The notes under the pieces are model-generated. The model was not told the origin of the DNA. It saw only the letters and a list, made by a program, of their open reading frames with translations, and did not search any database. From NCBI GenBank assembly GCA_041395105.1, contig JAWLBB010000003.1, forward strand, positions 248,001-312,000: 64,000 nucleotides of DNA, in the 5' to 3' direction. Positions 17,391 to 26,459 of this stretch are shown here, one piece after another. Position numbers and translations under genes: made by a program. Position 1 is the first letter of the stretch, and each line of letters starts with the position of its first letter. This stretch comes from Opitutaceae bacterium (lineage in GTDB: Bacteria; Verrucomicrobiota; Verrucomicrobiia; Opitutales; Opitutaceae).

Positions 17391-19997
17391 ATGAACCCAC
17401 ATGAATTCGAGGAAGCGCTCTTCGCGGTCGCATCCGAACTCCCGGTCGAGGAACGCTCCGGCTTTCTGGATCGGGTCTGCCTGGGCGACAGTGAATTGCG
17501 GGCCCGCCTTGACGCGCTTCTTCAAGCGGATGCGGATGAAGACACCCTCCTCGAACGACCCGTGCTGACGCCCGGCCGCGACGGGGACAAGACATCGACC
17601 GGGAATTCGGAGATCGACGAAACAATCGGTGACGAGATCGGCAATTACCGCCTGATCCAGAAGATCGGCGAAGGCGGCTGGGGTACGGTTTACCTCGCCG
17701 AACAGATCAAACCGTTCCGGCGGCACGTGGCCCTGAAGGTGATCAAGCTTGGCATGGACACCCGGGCGGTCATCGCCCGTTTCGAGATCGAGCGGAAGAC
17801 CCTGGCCATGATGGACCACCCGGGAATCGCACGCGTTCTCGATGGCGGAGCGACGGCCAGCGGAAGACCCTTCTTCGTGATGGAACTGGTCCGGGGCGAT
17901 CCGATCACCCGCTACTGCGACGAGCACCAACTGAGTATCAGGGAGCGATTGGAGCTTTTCATCCAGGTCTGCGATGCCATCCGGCATGCCCACCAGAAAG
18001 GGATGATTCATCGCGATCTCAAACCGTCCAATATCCTGGTGACCCTGCAGGAGGGAATTCCCCGTCCCAAAATCATCGATTTCGGAATCGCCAAGGCCAC
18101 TCACCAGACCCACACAGGCCATTCCTACTTCACCGATTACCGCTCCTTCGTCGGAACCCCCATCTACACCAGTCCGGAACAGATTGAGATGAGTGGGGTT
18201 GAAGTGGATACACGCAGCGACATCTACAGTCTCGGCGTGGTTCTCTATGAACTGCTCACGGGACGGCTGCCCTTCGAGCGGTCGGCGACCCTCGAAGAGG
18301 TCCGCGAATCCGTTCGCGGCTCGGATGTCCCCCGCCCCTCGGTCCGGGCCCGTCTCCTCAATGAGGAGGAATCTGTGGCCATCGCCCGGTGTCGTTCGAC
18401 CGATCCCCGGCAGCTGGTGGTTTCGCTTCGAACCGACCTCGACTGGATCGTGATGCGCTGCCTTGAGAAGGACCAGACCCGGCGGTACCCCACCGCCAAC
18501 GGATTGGCCATGGATCTGCGGCGTTTCCTGTCCGGAGACCCGGTCGCCGCGCGCCCGCCGAGCACCACCTATCTTCTGAAGAAGCTGATCCAGCGCCACC
18601 GGTTCGGATTCGCCGCGGGGAGCCTGCTCGCCCTCGCCCTGATCGCGGGGCTTACCGTCTCACTCTGGGCCTTTCACCGAGAGCGCGTGGCCTACAGGAG
18701 AGTCGAGGCGGAATCGTGGCGTCGGGCCCAGGTCATCGACCTGGTGCAGAAAATGTTCCAGGACCTCGACTACCTGGTGGCACTCGGCCGCGATACCAAG
18801 CTCCTGCGGGAATTGCTTGATCTGCGGGTCATCCATCTTGAGACCATGTCGGGCCAGCCCGAGATCGAGGCGGATCTGCGCAAGACGCTGGGAGCCGCCT
18901 ATTTCAATCTCGGCGAATATGGAAGTGCCGAGGCGATGTTCCGTCGCGAACTCGCCCTCCGGACCGACGTGCTCCGCGATCGTGATGCCGCCACGGCGAG
19001 AACCCTGAATGACCTGGGAGCCGTCCTGATTCGGGAGAAGAAAATGACCGAAGCTGAGGCAAGGATCCGCGAGGCCTTGTCCATCCTCGGCGAGTCGGCG
19101 ATGACCGATCCGGCGGAAATGGCGGCGTCCATTTCCAATCTCGGAGTCATCCTCGCCCATCGCGGCCAGTTTGATGAAGCCGAGGCCCGGATTCGCGAGG
19201 CGCTCCGCATTCAGGTCGAATCGATCGGCCCGGAGCATCCCGATGTGGCTCAGAGCCTGAATCGGCTGGGAGTGGTCCTGGAACAGAAGGGTGAATTGTC
19301 GGAAGCGGAAGCCACCCTTTACGAAGCTCTCGCCATGAAGATCCGCTTATTCGGTCCGACCCATCCGTCGGTATCCACATCCCTGATCTTCATCGCCCTC
19401 GTCCAGGTTGGCCAGGATCGATACGCCGAGGCTCTCTCCACTTACAAGCAGTACCTCAAGGTCCGCTCCAGCCTCGGGGAGATGGATGCGGCGGTCACGC
19501 AAAGCCGGACTGCGTTCCTGACCGAGCGCGAAGGCACGTTCGCCGAAGTCTCTGCTGCCGTTGAAGAAATACTCCGGGTGATCGAGTTTCAATATGGGAA
19601 GGAAAGCTGGGAAGCCGCCAAGTACCTGGGAATGTTCGCCTGGGTGCTCCTGGGAGAGGGTAAGTACGCCGAGGCTGAAGCCTTCGGACGCCGCTCCCTC
19701 GACATTCGCGAGGCGACCCGACCGGATCATTGGCTGACCTGCAACGCCCGGAGTATCCTCGGAGGCGCCCTGGCCGGGCTGGGAAAGACGGAAGAGGCAA
19801 AGCCCTTGATCCTGAGCGCGGCGAACGGCCTGGTGGCCATCGCGGATGACATCCCGCCTGCTTCACGCTGGTTCATCACGGATGTTCTCAACCGAACCAT
19901 CCGCTTTTTCGAGGCCACGGGCGACACCGCCGAGGCCGCCCATTGGCAGAATCAACTGTCGGTCATCGAGGGACATCCGGGTGCGACCAATCCCTGA
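17391..19997 (+). CDS. Transmembrane Ser/Thr protein kinase with C-terminal TPR repeats
   Basis: This is an 868-residue Hanks-type kinase. The kinase domain runs over about 86-390: Gly loop GEGGWG (93-98), Lys116 in 'VALKVIK', catalytic loop HRDLKPSN with Asp209, DFG at 230-232, and an APE-like 'TSPEQ' segment. One transmembrane helix follows ('FGFAAGSLLALALIAGLTVSLWAF', about 404-427). The outer half has tetratricopeptide repeats (for example 'LGEYGSAEAMFRRELALR', 'RGQFDEAEARIREALRI' and 'KGELSEAEATLYEALAMK'). The TPR part is predicted to lie in the periplasm. ATG 17391 is chosen over the longer frame, which would overlap the sigma gene. The kinase core has every catalytic residue, so it should be active. 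Confidence 0.95.
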   Translation: MNPHEFEEALFAVASELPVEERSGFLDRVCLGDSELRARLDALLQADADEDTLLERPVLTPGRDGDKTSTGNSEIDETIGDEIGNYRLIQKIGEGGWGTVYLAEQIKPFRRHVALKVIKLGMDTRAVIARFEIERKTLAMMDHPGIARVLDGGATASGRPFFVMELVRGDPITRYCDEHQLSIRERLELFIQVCDAIRHAHQKGMIHRDLKPSNILVTLQEGIPRPKIIDFGIAKATHQTHTGHSYFTDYRSFVGTPIYTSPEQIEMSGVEVDTRSDIYSLGVVLYELLTGRLPFERSATLEEVRESVRGSDVPRPSVRARLLNEEESVAIARCRSTDPRQLVVSLRTDLDWIVMRCLEKDQTRRYPTANGLAMDLRRFLSGDPVAARPPSTTYLLKKLIQRHRFGFAAGSLLALALIAGLTVSLWAFHRERVAYRRVEAESWRRAQVIDLVQKMFQDLDYLVALGRDTKLLRELLDLRVIHLETMSGQPEIEADLRKTLGAAYFNLGEYGSAEAMFRRELALRTDVLRDRDAATARTLNDLGAVLIREKKMTEAEARIREALSILGESAMTDPAEMAASISNLGVILAHRGQFDEAEARIREALRIQVESIGPEHPDVAQSLNRLGVVLEQKGELSEAEATLYEALAMKIRLFGPTHPSVSTSLIFIALVQVGQDRYAEALSTYKQYLKVRSSLGEMDAAVTQSRTAFLTEREGTFAEVSAAVEEILRVIEFQYGKESWEAAKYLGMFAWVLLGEGKYAEAEAFGRRSLDIREATRPDHWLTCNARSILGGALAGLGKTEEAKPLILSAANGLVAIADDIPPASRWFITDVLNRTIRFFEATGDTAEAAHWQNQLSVIEGHPGATNP

Positions 19998-20029
19998 ACA
20001 AGGGGCGGGGCCGGCCCAGGCAGGGCACC

Positions 20030-21493
20030 CTATTCTTCATCCCGATCTTCACGCCGCGGCGGGGCGAGGATCGATTGGCCCGGATCTTCCTTTTCCTTCT
20101 TGGTGAAGGTGAAATTGACAAGGAAGCCGAGCCCGAGAAGAGCACCGACCTGGCGGTAGGAACGCATCGCGCCGATCACCTGGCTGAGCGGCGACGACTT
20201 CGGTTCGACGATCCGGCTGAGAATCAAGGCGGTCGAAAGAAGCAGGCCGTGATGGATGATCGCCGCCACGTGATAGGTCTTCAGTTTGTCGAACCCATGA
20301 GCCCAGGCATAGGCCAGGAGCGAGCCTCCCAGAATGGGAGCGATCGCCGCGGCCATCGAGGACAGCGCCACATTCATCGAGATGGCCGTGGTCTTGGCCT
20401 CAGGCGGGACCAGCTTGAGCAGGAGGTTGAAGGAGCCCAGGACAAACCCCGCCCCGAAAAGTCCACCGGATACGTGGATCACATAAAGCAGCCAGATCGA
20501 ATCCTTGTCCACCGCAGACCAGAGTGAGCCGATGATCATCCACGGAAAGAGGACGAAGATGATGACCGGACGGTTGCCGAAGCGGTCGAGCAGCTGGCCC
20601 CAGGCCGGCAATGAAACGGCGCCTGAAAGGCTGGCCAGAACGACGAGAAAACTGACTTTGGCCACCGAAACGTTGAGGACCTCGTAGAGAAAGACATTGA
20701 AGAACGGGCCCAGGAAATTCGCGGCGAAACCGAAGGCCGACCCGAAGGCGATGAACATCATCATCGACGGCGCCCGCCACACCATGCCGACCTGGGCGAG
20801 GAACTTGTGCCCTTTTTCCGCAGCCACAAATCCGGAAGTCGCGAGGATCCTCTGCTGCCAGATGATCGAGACGGAGCGGAGGAGAATCGAGCCACCCACG
20901 ACAATCTGGAACCCGAGGACGGGGTCGGACTCCTGCAGCCAGGTCAGTACCCAGCCTCCCACCAGCAGAAAGACAATCGTCGCCAGCTGCAGGGCACGGT
21001 TTCTCTGCCCGAAAAACTTGCCCCGCATCCGGGCGGGAATCCACTCCTGGACCCAGGAGGTCCAGGCGACCCCGACCATTGCCTGGAAGAAGCTGGAGAG
21101 GGCGAAGACGATGAAGAATATTTTGCCCGCCGTATCGGGATCGTCTGTCGGTATGAAAGAGAGCATGCCGCCCAATGCCACCCAGATGGCCAGGTGCAGC
21201 CACGAAAAGATCAGGGTGATTATTTTCTGCGAGAGGAACCGACCGAGAGTCGGCACGACCACCATCTGCGCGACGTTGCACCAGGCCGGTAATGAGACGA
21301 TCAATCCGAAAACGGATTCACCCAGATGGAACGTCTGGGTCAGGATCATCGCAACGATGAAATTCCCCGGCAACGTGAGGAAGAGGATCGGCATCGCGAT
21401 CAAACCCTCGCCCAGGCAGAGGCGAAGGTTTCGGCGAAGGAGAGATTCCGAACGCGATTCCCGCTCTGCCTGGTCAACTCTCGTTTCCATCAC
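20030..21493 (-). CDS. MFS-type transporter
   Basis: This 487-residue polytopic membrane protein has about 12 predicted helices and an N-terminal cytoplasmic Arg/Glu-rich stretch ('ERESRSESLLRRNLRLCLGEG'). It has the major-facilitator pattern: a long central loop after helix 6 and paired motifs such as 'GRFLSQKIITL' and 'WGQLLDRFGNRPVIIF' between helices. Substrate residues cannot be read from sequence. It is the last gene of the reverse set that includes the TRAP genes, 148 bases after dctQM, so it may be co-regulated or separate. Its 3' end meets the convergent kinase gene with 32 bases between. Confidence 0.8.
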   Translation of the reverse strand: MMETRVDQAERESRSESLLRRNLRLCLGEGLIAMPILFLTLPGNFIVAMILTQTFHLGESVFGLIVSLPAWCNVAQMVVVPTLGRFLSQKIITLIFSWLHLAIWVALGGMLSFIPTDDPDTAGKIFFIVFALSSFFQAMVGVAWTSWVQEWIPARMRGKFFGQRNRALQLATIVFLLVGGWVLTWLQESDPVLGFQIVVGGSILLRSVSIIWQQRILATSGFVAAEKGHKFLAQVGMVWRAPSMMMFIAFGSAFGFAANFLGPFFNVFLYEVLNVSVAKVSFLVVLASLSGAVSLPAWGQLLDRFGNRPVIIFVLFPWMIIGSLWSAVDKDSIWLLYVIHVSGGLFGAGFVLGSFNLLLKLVPPEAKTTAISMNVALSSMAAAIAPILGGSLLAYAWAHGFDKLKTYHVAAIIHHGLLLSTALILSRIVEPKSSPLSQVIGAMRSYRQVGALLGLGFLVNFTFTKKEKEDPGQSILAPPRREDRDEE

Positions 21494-21641
21494 AAATCTC
21501 CCGACGATCAGCGATGGGACCGAACCACCGCGCAGCGATCACAGCCGCGATAAAAGGCAAAGACAGTCCGTCGACACAACGCGTTTCCGTTGCAATTGCA
21601 CGGTTTCGGAAGATTGAATGGATCACGTTGTGTTTCGCGGA

Positions 21642-23531
21642 TCACCGCGTGAAAAGTCCCGGCAGGAAGAGGCTGAGCCAGGGAAGATAGGTGATCAGGA
21701 GTACTCCAATGGCCAGAAGCAGGAGCACGGGCAGAACCGATCGAATGACCGTGGGGACACTCTGGTTGAACCGATAGGAAGAAAGGAACAGGTTCATCCC
21801 GACCGGTGGTGTGAGAAAACCCAGCTCCAGGTTGGCCAGGAAAATGATCCCGAGATGCACCGGATCGATCCCGAAGGCCAAGGCCACCGGAACGATCAGC
21901 GGAACAACCACAATGATGGCCGAGTAGATGTCCATCAGGCAGCCGACCACGATCAGGAACGCGTTGAGGGCGAGAAGAAAAACCCAGGGCGACTTGATTG
22001 TCGCCGTCGCCCAGTCCACAGCCAAATCCGGGATCTGTGCATCGACGAGGAAGTTGGTGAACCCCATCGCCACCCCGAGGATCAGCAGGACGCCGCCGAC
22101 AAGCAATCCGCACTCCCCCATCACCCTGGGCAGGTCGCGGAACAGCTTGAGGTCGCGATAGAGGAAGGTTTCCACGGCAAAGGCGTAAAAGGCCGTGAGC
22201 GCGGCCGCCTCCACCGGAGTGGCGAATCCCCCGAAGAGGGCGGCCAATGCCACCACCGGAAGAAGCATCTCCCATTTGGCGTCCCAGAGCGCGGCTCCGG
22301 CCTCCTTCGCGTCGAAGCGGGCCTGAACCTCGGCTCTGCGCGGAGCGCGGAATACACCCCAACCCGCCGTCAGGCCGACCAGGAGCATTCCGGGAAGAAT
22401 TCCCGCAAGAAAGAGTGAGCCCAATTCGACATGGGACCCCGCATTCGTCGCTATAACGGCGTAGAGGATCAGGGGCAGACATGGCGGAAAGAGAATGCCG
22501 AGCGAGCTCGAAGCCGTCAGCAGGCCGATTGCGTCGTTCTCCCTGATTCTGGCGGCAGTCAGGACGGGGAGAAGAAGCCCCCCGAGTGCCAGAATCGTCA
22601 CCCCGGAAGCTCCCGTGAAGGTGGTGAAGAAGCCACAGACACAGACTGCCGCGATGGCGGGTCCGCCACGGATTCCCCCGACCACCGATTTGAAAACCCG
22701 GATCAATCGTCTGGACGCACCGCCTTCGGCGAGAAAATAGCCGGCGAGGGTAAAGAGTGGAATGGCCGGCAGGGAAGGATTGACCACCAGCCGGTAGTGA
22801 TCGAGGGCAAGCGAGGAAATCGGGCTGTAGTCGCTCCAGAAAAGGACAAGGGCCGCGCCTCCCAATCCGGCGAAAATGGGGGCTCCGAGAATCACTCCGA
22901 GCAGGACAATGGCGAGTCCGACCATGGCGAGGGATTCCGGCTCGAGCGGCGGGAAGACGCCAAGAACCACGATCATCCCGATCAATCCCCCGGCCATCAG
23001 CCGCTCCTTCCAGCTCCGGCCCGATTGCCACCAGAGACGGACCGCGATCAGGGCAAAGGCCAACGGGATGATCAACTGCACCATCCAGGTGGGAATATCA
23101 AAAATGATCGTCTTGCCCAGTTGGCGACTGCTCAGGGCAAACTGAATACTGCCGACGGTGAGGAATACCGTGATGCCGGCTGCGATTCCGTGCGACGTTG
23201 TATGGGCTGCCGACTTCCAACGGCCTTTCAAAAAAGTGGTCAGGGTTGAAAGCGAAAGCAATCGCCCCTTCCGCGCGGCAATGGCCCCCCCGACCATTCC
23301 CACGACGAGGACGAGATGCTGGACGACAACCGTGCCGCCCGCCACACTTTGATCAAAACCTGCCCGGATGATGACCTCCGCCACAGGCAGGAGCATCATC
23401 ACGGCCAGCGCCGTGATCAGGACAGTACTTTCCAGATGCTGCCAGATGCGGAATGGCAACCACCGGGCCGGCTCCGACCGGAAATCCCGGATGCCCGCAG
23501 CATCCTCAGTTGGAGGCTCGGTACTCATCAA
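21642..23531 (-). CDS. TRAP transporter, fused small and large permease (DctQ-DctM)
   Basis: This 629-residue fusion has an N-terminal DctQ-like four-helix unit (about 30-180) joined to a DctM-like unit (about 200-629) with many helices. DctM signatures include 'GASGVTILALGGLLLPVL', 'LGILFPPCLPLILYAV', 'ATPVEAAALTAFYAF' and 'NLELGFLTPPVGMNLFLS'. TRAP systems are Na+-dependent importers of organic acids, sugars or related solutes, driven by a periplasmic binding protein. The dctP gene lies immediately upstream with a 26-base overlap, so the system is complete. The substrate is unknown; the divergent URO-D-like gene gives only a weak hint. Confidence 0.95.
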   Translation of the reverse strand: MMSTEPPTEDAAGIRDFRSEPARWLPFRIWQHLESTVLITALAVMMLLPVAEVIIRAGFDQSVAGGTVVVQHLVLVVGMVGGAIAARKGRLLSLSTLTTFLKGRWKSAAHTTSHGIAAGITVFLTVGSIQFALSSRQLGKTIIFDIPTWMVQLIIPLAFALIAVRLWWQSGRSWKERLMAGGLIGMIVVLGVFPPLEPESLAMVGLAIVLLGVILGAPIFAGLGGAALVLFWSDYSPISSLALDHYRLVVNPSLPAIPLFTLAGYFLAEGGASRRLIRVFKSVVGGIRGGPAIAAVCVCGFFTTFTGASGVTILALGGLLLPVLTAARIRENDAIGLLTASSSLGILFPPCLPLILYAVIATNAGSHVELGSLFLAGILPGMLLVGLTAGWGVFRAPRRAEVQARFDAKEAGAALWDAKWEMLLPVVALAALFGGFATPVEAAALTAFYAFAVETFLYRDLKLFRDLPRVMGECGLLVGGVLLILGVAMGFTNFLVDAQIPDLAVDWATATIKSPWVFLLALNAFLIVVGCLMDIYSAIIVVVPLIVPVALAFGIDPVHLGIIFLANLELGFLTPPVGMNLFLSSYRFNQSVPTVIRSVLPVLLLLAIGVLLITYLPWLSLFLPGLFTR

Positions 23532-24540
23532 TCAGCTTCATGACCTCATCGAAAATGGCGGGCGGAACAAGACCACCCCGGATTTCCGGATAGGCCGCAG
23601 AAACCGCTTGTTCCCATTCGGCCATCGCGGCAGGCGGGACGTCATGAACCTGGACCCCCCATTGATCGACCAGTGCGTCGATCGCTTCTTCATTTTCGCG
23701 CCGTCCGCTTTCCAGGACGAAATCACCGGCCCGGCGGGCCGCTTCGAGAAGCTTCGGCCGGATCTCGGCCGGGATTGAATTCCAGGTCTCCTCCTTGATG
23801 ACGGCAGCCCCCATGATCGGAGCCCAGAGCAGGTTCGTCATATGCGGCGCGGGCCCGTAGGTCTGGATGGCAAGGGCGTAAAGCGGCGGAAGCGGAACGG
23901 CATCGATCAGGCCGGTCTGCAGACTGATGAGGATGTCAGTCAGGTCGAGCGGGACCGGATTGAGTCCGGTCGAGACCATGAGGGCCTCCTGCTTGGCATC
24001 ACCGGCCACCGTGAAAAGCTTGAGCGAACGGAGGTCGTCGAGTGTCACGACCGGCTTTCGCGAGAAGAAGCGGAGAAACCCGGCATCAGCCCAGAACAGG
24101 GTCACATAACCCTTTTCCCTGAGGCTTTTCTCCAGGCGCGGGTAAATGCGCTTGGAGACATAGTCGAATTCGTCAACCGAGCGAAAGACCATCGGCATGG
24201 TCTGGAGGCCGGTCACATCCCGCTCGATGTCCGCCAGGCCCACGCCCGTGAGGAGGGCGGCCTGAGTCTGATTGATCGTCATCCGCTCGACCATGGCCGA
24301 CTCGCCTCCCTGGATGCCGCCGGCGTAGACGATCAGATCGATCCGCCCATCGGAAGCCTCCTTCCAGGATTGGCCCATTTCCATCAGCGCCTTGTGGAAA
24401 CTCGACCCCTTCGGCGCAAGGGTGGTCAGCTTGATTCGGATTCTCCCGGCGGCCTCGGCCTTTCCGGCATGTTCGTCAACCCCGGTCACAAAAAGCGTGA
24501 CCGAAAAGAGCAGGAAGAGTCTGAAGAGAGATGTCATCAT
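23506..24540 (-). CDS. TRAP transporter substrate-binding protein (DctP family)
   Basis: This is a 344-residue periplasmic binding protein. It has a signal peptide (MMTSLFRLFLLFSVTLFVTG..., cleaved about 30), then 'IRIKLTTLAPKGSSFHKALMEMGQSW'-like start signatures of the DctP family, 'GESAMVERMTINQTQAALLTGVGLADIE' in the middle and 'RKPVVTLDDLRSLKLFT'. The Arg that binds carboxylates in DctP proteins is likely within 'FDYVSKRIYPRLEKSLREKG' or the later 'LRSLKLFTVAGDAK', but cannot be fixed without alignment. ATG 24540 is selected because the longer frame (to 24654) precedes the signal peptide. It overlaps dctQM by 26 bases. Confidence 0.92.
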   Translation of the reverse strand: MMTSLFRLFLLFSVTLFVTGVDEHAGKAEAAGRIRIKLTTLAPKGSSFHKALMEMGQSWKEASDGRIDLIVYAGGIQGGESAMVERMTINQTQAALLTGVGLADIERDVTGLQTMPMVFRSVDEFDYVSKRIYPRLEKSLREKGYVTLFWADAGFLRFFSRKPVVTLDDLRSLKLFTVAGDAKQEALMVSTGLNPVPLDLTDILISLQTGLIDAVPLPPLYALAIQTYGPAPHMTNLLWAPIMGAAVIKEETWNSIPAEIRPKLLEAARRAGDFVLESGRRENEEAIDALVDQWGVQVHDVPPAAMAEWEQAVSAAYPEIRGGLVPPAIFDEVMKLIDEYRASN

Positions 24541-24807
24541 TGTGTTTCGGGAAGCCAGGTTAACCGCTTCCAGATATCTTTTGCCGGGGGCGGTGCAAGT
24601 GCCTTCGGCGAACCCACCAAGCCGAAAATGGCCCGGATCGGGTTTCCCCCGCAATGGTTTTCTGCATTCGGCCGGAAATCGAACGTTCTCGGCGCGCGAA
24701 TGCCGCCCGCCCGTCTACCAATCGTCGCAACCCGAAGTTGACTTCGATGACCGGAAGAAGGACCACTTTGTTCCCGACCTTTCCGCTCTGACCGCGGCGT
24801 CCGGACC

Positions 24808-25956
24808 ATGACTCGTCCTCTCATGAATGAATTGGAGCGTTACCTTGCCTGCATGGAGTACCAGAGTGCGGACCGCAGGCCGAATCATGAACTCGGTGTC
24901 TGGGAACAGACCCGCCGCCGCTGGCAGGCTGAAGCACCGGAAGCAGTGGCGGACTTCTGCTGGGACTGGTTCTACCAGGAACCCGGCCTTTGCCTCGACC
25001 GGCGGGATTATGTTGATGTCGACTATGGTTTCATTCCCGCCTTCAAGGAGGAGATTCTGGAAGAGGATGCCGAGACCCGGGTCATCCGCGACCGCAATGG
25101 CATTGTGCGGCGCACCCTCACTGTCGGAATGGTCGGCGGGGCGTCCATGAGCATGGACGAGTTCATGGATTTCCCGATCAAGGGACCGACCGACTTCCAG
25201 GCGATCAAGCGGCGCCTGGTCGCTGCGATTCCCGAACGTTACCCTGCCAATCTGGCGGCATTGGAAGCGCAGTGGAAGATCCGGGATTACCCGTTGACCC
25301 TGGGAAAGAACTGCGCCGCCAACGGCTTCTATTGGCGGGCCCGTGAATGGATGGGCACCGAAAATCTTTCCTATGCCTGGTATGACGAACCGGCCATGAT
25401 GCATGAGATGATGGAGTTTTTTGCCGACTTCATCATCGAGACGAGTCGTCCGGTCCTCGATCGGGTCAAGGTCGACTTTTTCACACTCAACGAAGACTTC
25501 GCCATGAAGGGTGGTCCGCTCCTTGGTCCGGACATCTACCGGACCTTTATTCTGCCCCACCTCAAACGCCTGGTCGTGTTTCTCAAGGGCCATGGAATCC
25601 GCTATGTCGGGGTCGACTCCGACGGAGACCCCACCCTTCTCATCCCCAGCCTCCTCGAAGCCGGAATCAATTTGATCTGGCCGATCGAGCGTGCGTCCGA
25701 AGTCAGTCCGGTCAAGTGGCGCTCCACTTTCGGGCGTGATCTCCGGCTCTCGGGCGGCGTGGACAAACGAGTCCTGCCGAAGGGCCCCGCCGCCGTCCGT
25801 CGTCACCTGGCCGAACTGATCCCCCTGATTGAGGAAGGCGGTTATATTCCGTCGATTGACCACACCGTGCCTCCGGATGTTTCCTGGGACCAGTTCCGCG
25901 ACTACATGGACGCCAAACGTGCCCTCCTCGCTGGAGATTTCGCCGCTCTACGCTGA
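24808..25956 (+). CDS. Uroporphyrinogen-decarboxylase-family protein (probable methyltransferase-like)
   Basis: This 382-residue protein has the URO-D/MtaA TIM-barrel fold, common in expanded families of Verrucomicrobia and Lentisphaerae. Seen: 'DYVDVDYGFIPAFKEEIL', 'YAWYDEPAMMHEMMEFFADF', 'VDFFTLNEDFAMKGGPLLGPDIYRTFILPHLK', 'YVGVDSDGDPTLLIPSLLEAGINLIWPIE' and the C-terminal 'GGVDKRVLPKGPAAVRRHLAEL.P'. The N-terminal Arg finger of haem-pathway HemE (GRQAGRYL) is absent, so it is unlikely to be a tetrapyrrole decarboxylase. A corrinoid methyltransferase-type role on an unknown substrate is possible. It is divergent from the TRAP operon (267 bp between), and shared regulation is plausible. Confidence 0.85.
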   Translation: MTRPLMNELERYLACMEYQSADRRPNHELGVWEQTRRRWQAEAPEAVADFCWDWFYQEPGLCLDRRDYVDVDYGFIPAFKEEILEEDAETRVIRDRNGIVRRTLTVGMVGGASMSMDEFMDFPIKGPTDFQAIKRRLVAAIPERYPANLAALEAQWKIRDYPLTLGKNCAANGFYWRAREWMGTENLSYAWYDEPAMMHEMMEFFADFIIETSRPVLDRVKVDFFTLNEDFAMKGGPLLGPDIYRTFILPHLKRLVVFLKGHGIRYVGVDSDGDPTLLIPSLLEAGINLIWPIERASEVSPVKWRSTFGRDLRLSGGVDKRVLPKGPAAVRRHLAELIPLIEEGGYIPSIDHTVPPDVSWDQFRDYMDAKRALLAGDFAALR

Positions 25957-26030
25957 TGGCTGACGCCATCGGAAACGACTGCACGCGTAAAGGGCTCAGG
26001 GAATCCATTACTGAAGGATCGGGTTCGATT

Positions 26031-26044
26031 GCACCTGACAAATC
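26031..26044. repeat. Small hairpin
   Basis: CCTGA and TCAGG pair with a CAAA loop, just before the start of the small membrane protein gene at 26048. It may affect initiation or be incidental. Confidence 0.2.
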
Positions 26045-26047
26045 AGG

Positions 26048-26434
26048 ATGAGCATTTACGCTCATATCAGGATGGCAATTCCACTCAGAGCGGCAGTGAT
26101 CGGCCCGAGGCCGGCGACCATTCCGGTCAATCTCCAGCTGCTCGCCCTGCTCTTGGCCCTGAATCTGGCAGACGTTTTGTTGACCCACATCAACGTCACG
26201 CTCGGCCTGTCTTTCGAGGCCAATCCCATCCTGGGCTCGATGCTGGAGAATTACGGCTGGCCCTCCCTTTACCTCTTCAAAGTGGTCGGTCCCGTCGTCC
26301 TGAGCCTGACACTCGTCCGTTTCGCTTCGCTGATGACGGCCCGCTGGTTTTCCGGATTTCTCTGCCTCCTCTGCCTTCTGAGCCTCTCCGGAGTCTGCAG
26401 CGGGGTTTTTGTCATCGCCTGCATCCTTTACTGA
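26048..26434 (+). CDS. Small integral membrane protein, DUF5658-like
   Basis: This 128-residue protein has three or four predicted helices. The pattern is that of DUF5658 proteins: 'LLALNLADVLLTHINVTLG' with a buried Asn/Asp, then 'EANPILGSML', then 'LYLFKVVGPVVLSLTLV'. The family has no assigned function. Start is ATG 26048 or ATG 26072; neither has an ideally spaced ribosome site. It lies between the URO-D gene and a convergent lyase gene. Confidence 0.7.
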   Translation: MSIYAHIRMAIPLRAAVIGPRPATIPVNLQLLALLLALNLADVLLTHINVTLGLSFEANPILGSMLENYGWPSLYLFKVVGPVVLSLTLVRFASLMTARWFSGFLCLLCLLSLSGVCSGVFVIACILY

Positions 26435-26459
26435 ACCGCGGTCCGGGCGGGGGCGTCAC

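Noticed and set aside
17217..18599. 460-residue reverse frame
   Set aside because: Antisense to the kinase domain, which carries all catalytic motifs.
21508..23031. 507-residue reverse frame in another phase
   Set aside because: Same strand as dctQM but frameshifted relative to it; no transmembrane pattern, so it is a shadow.
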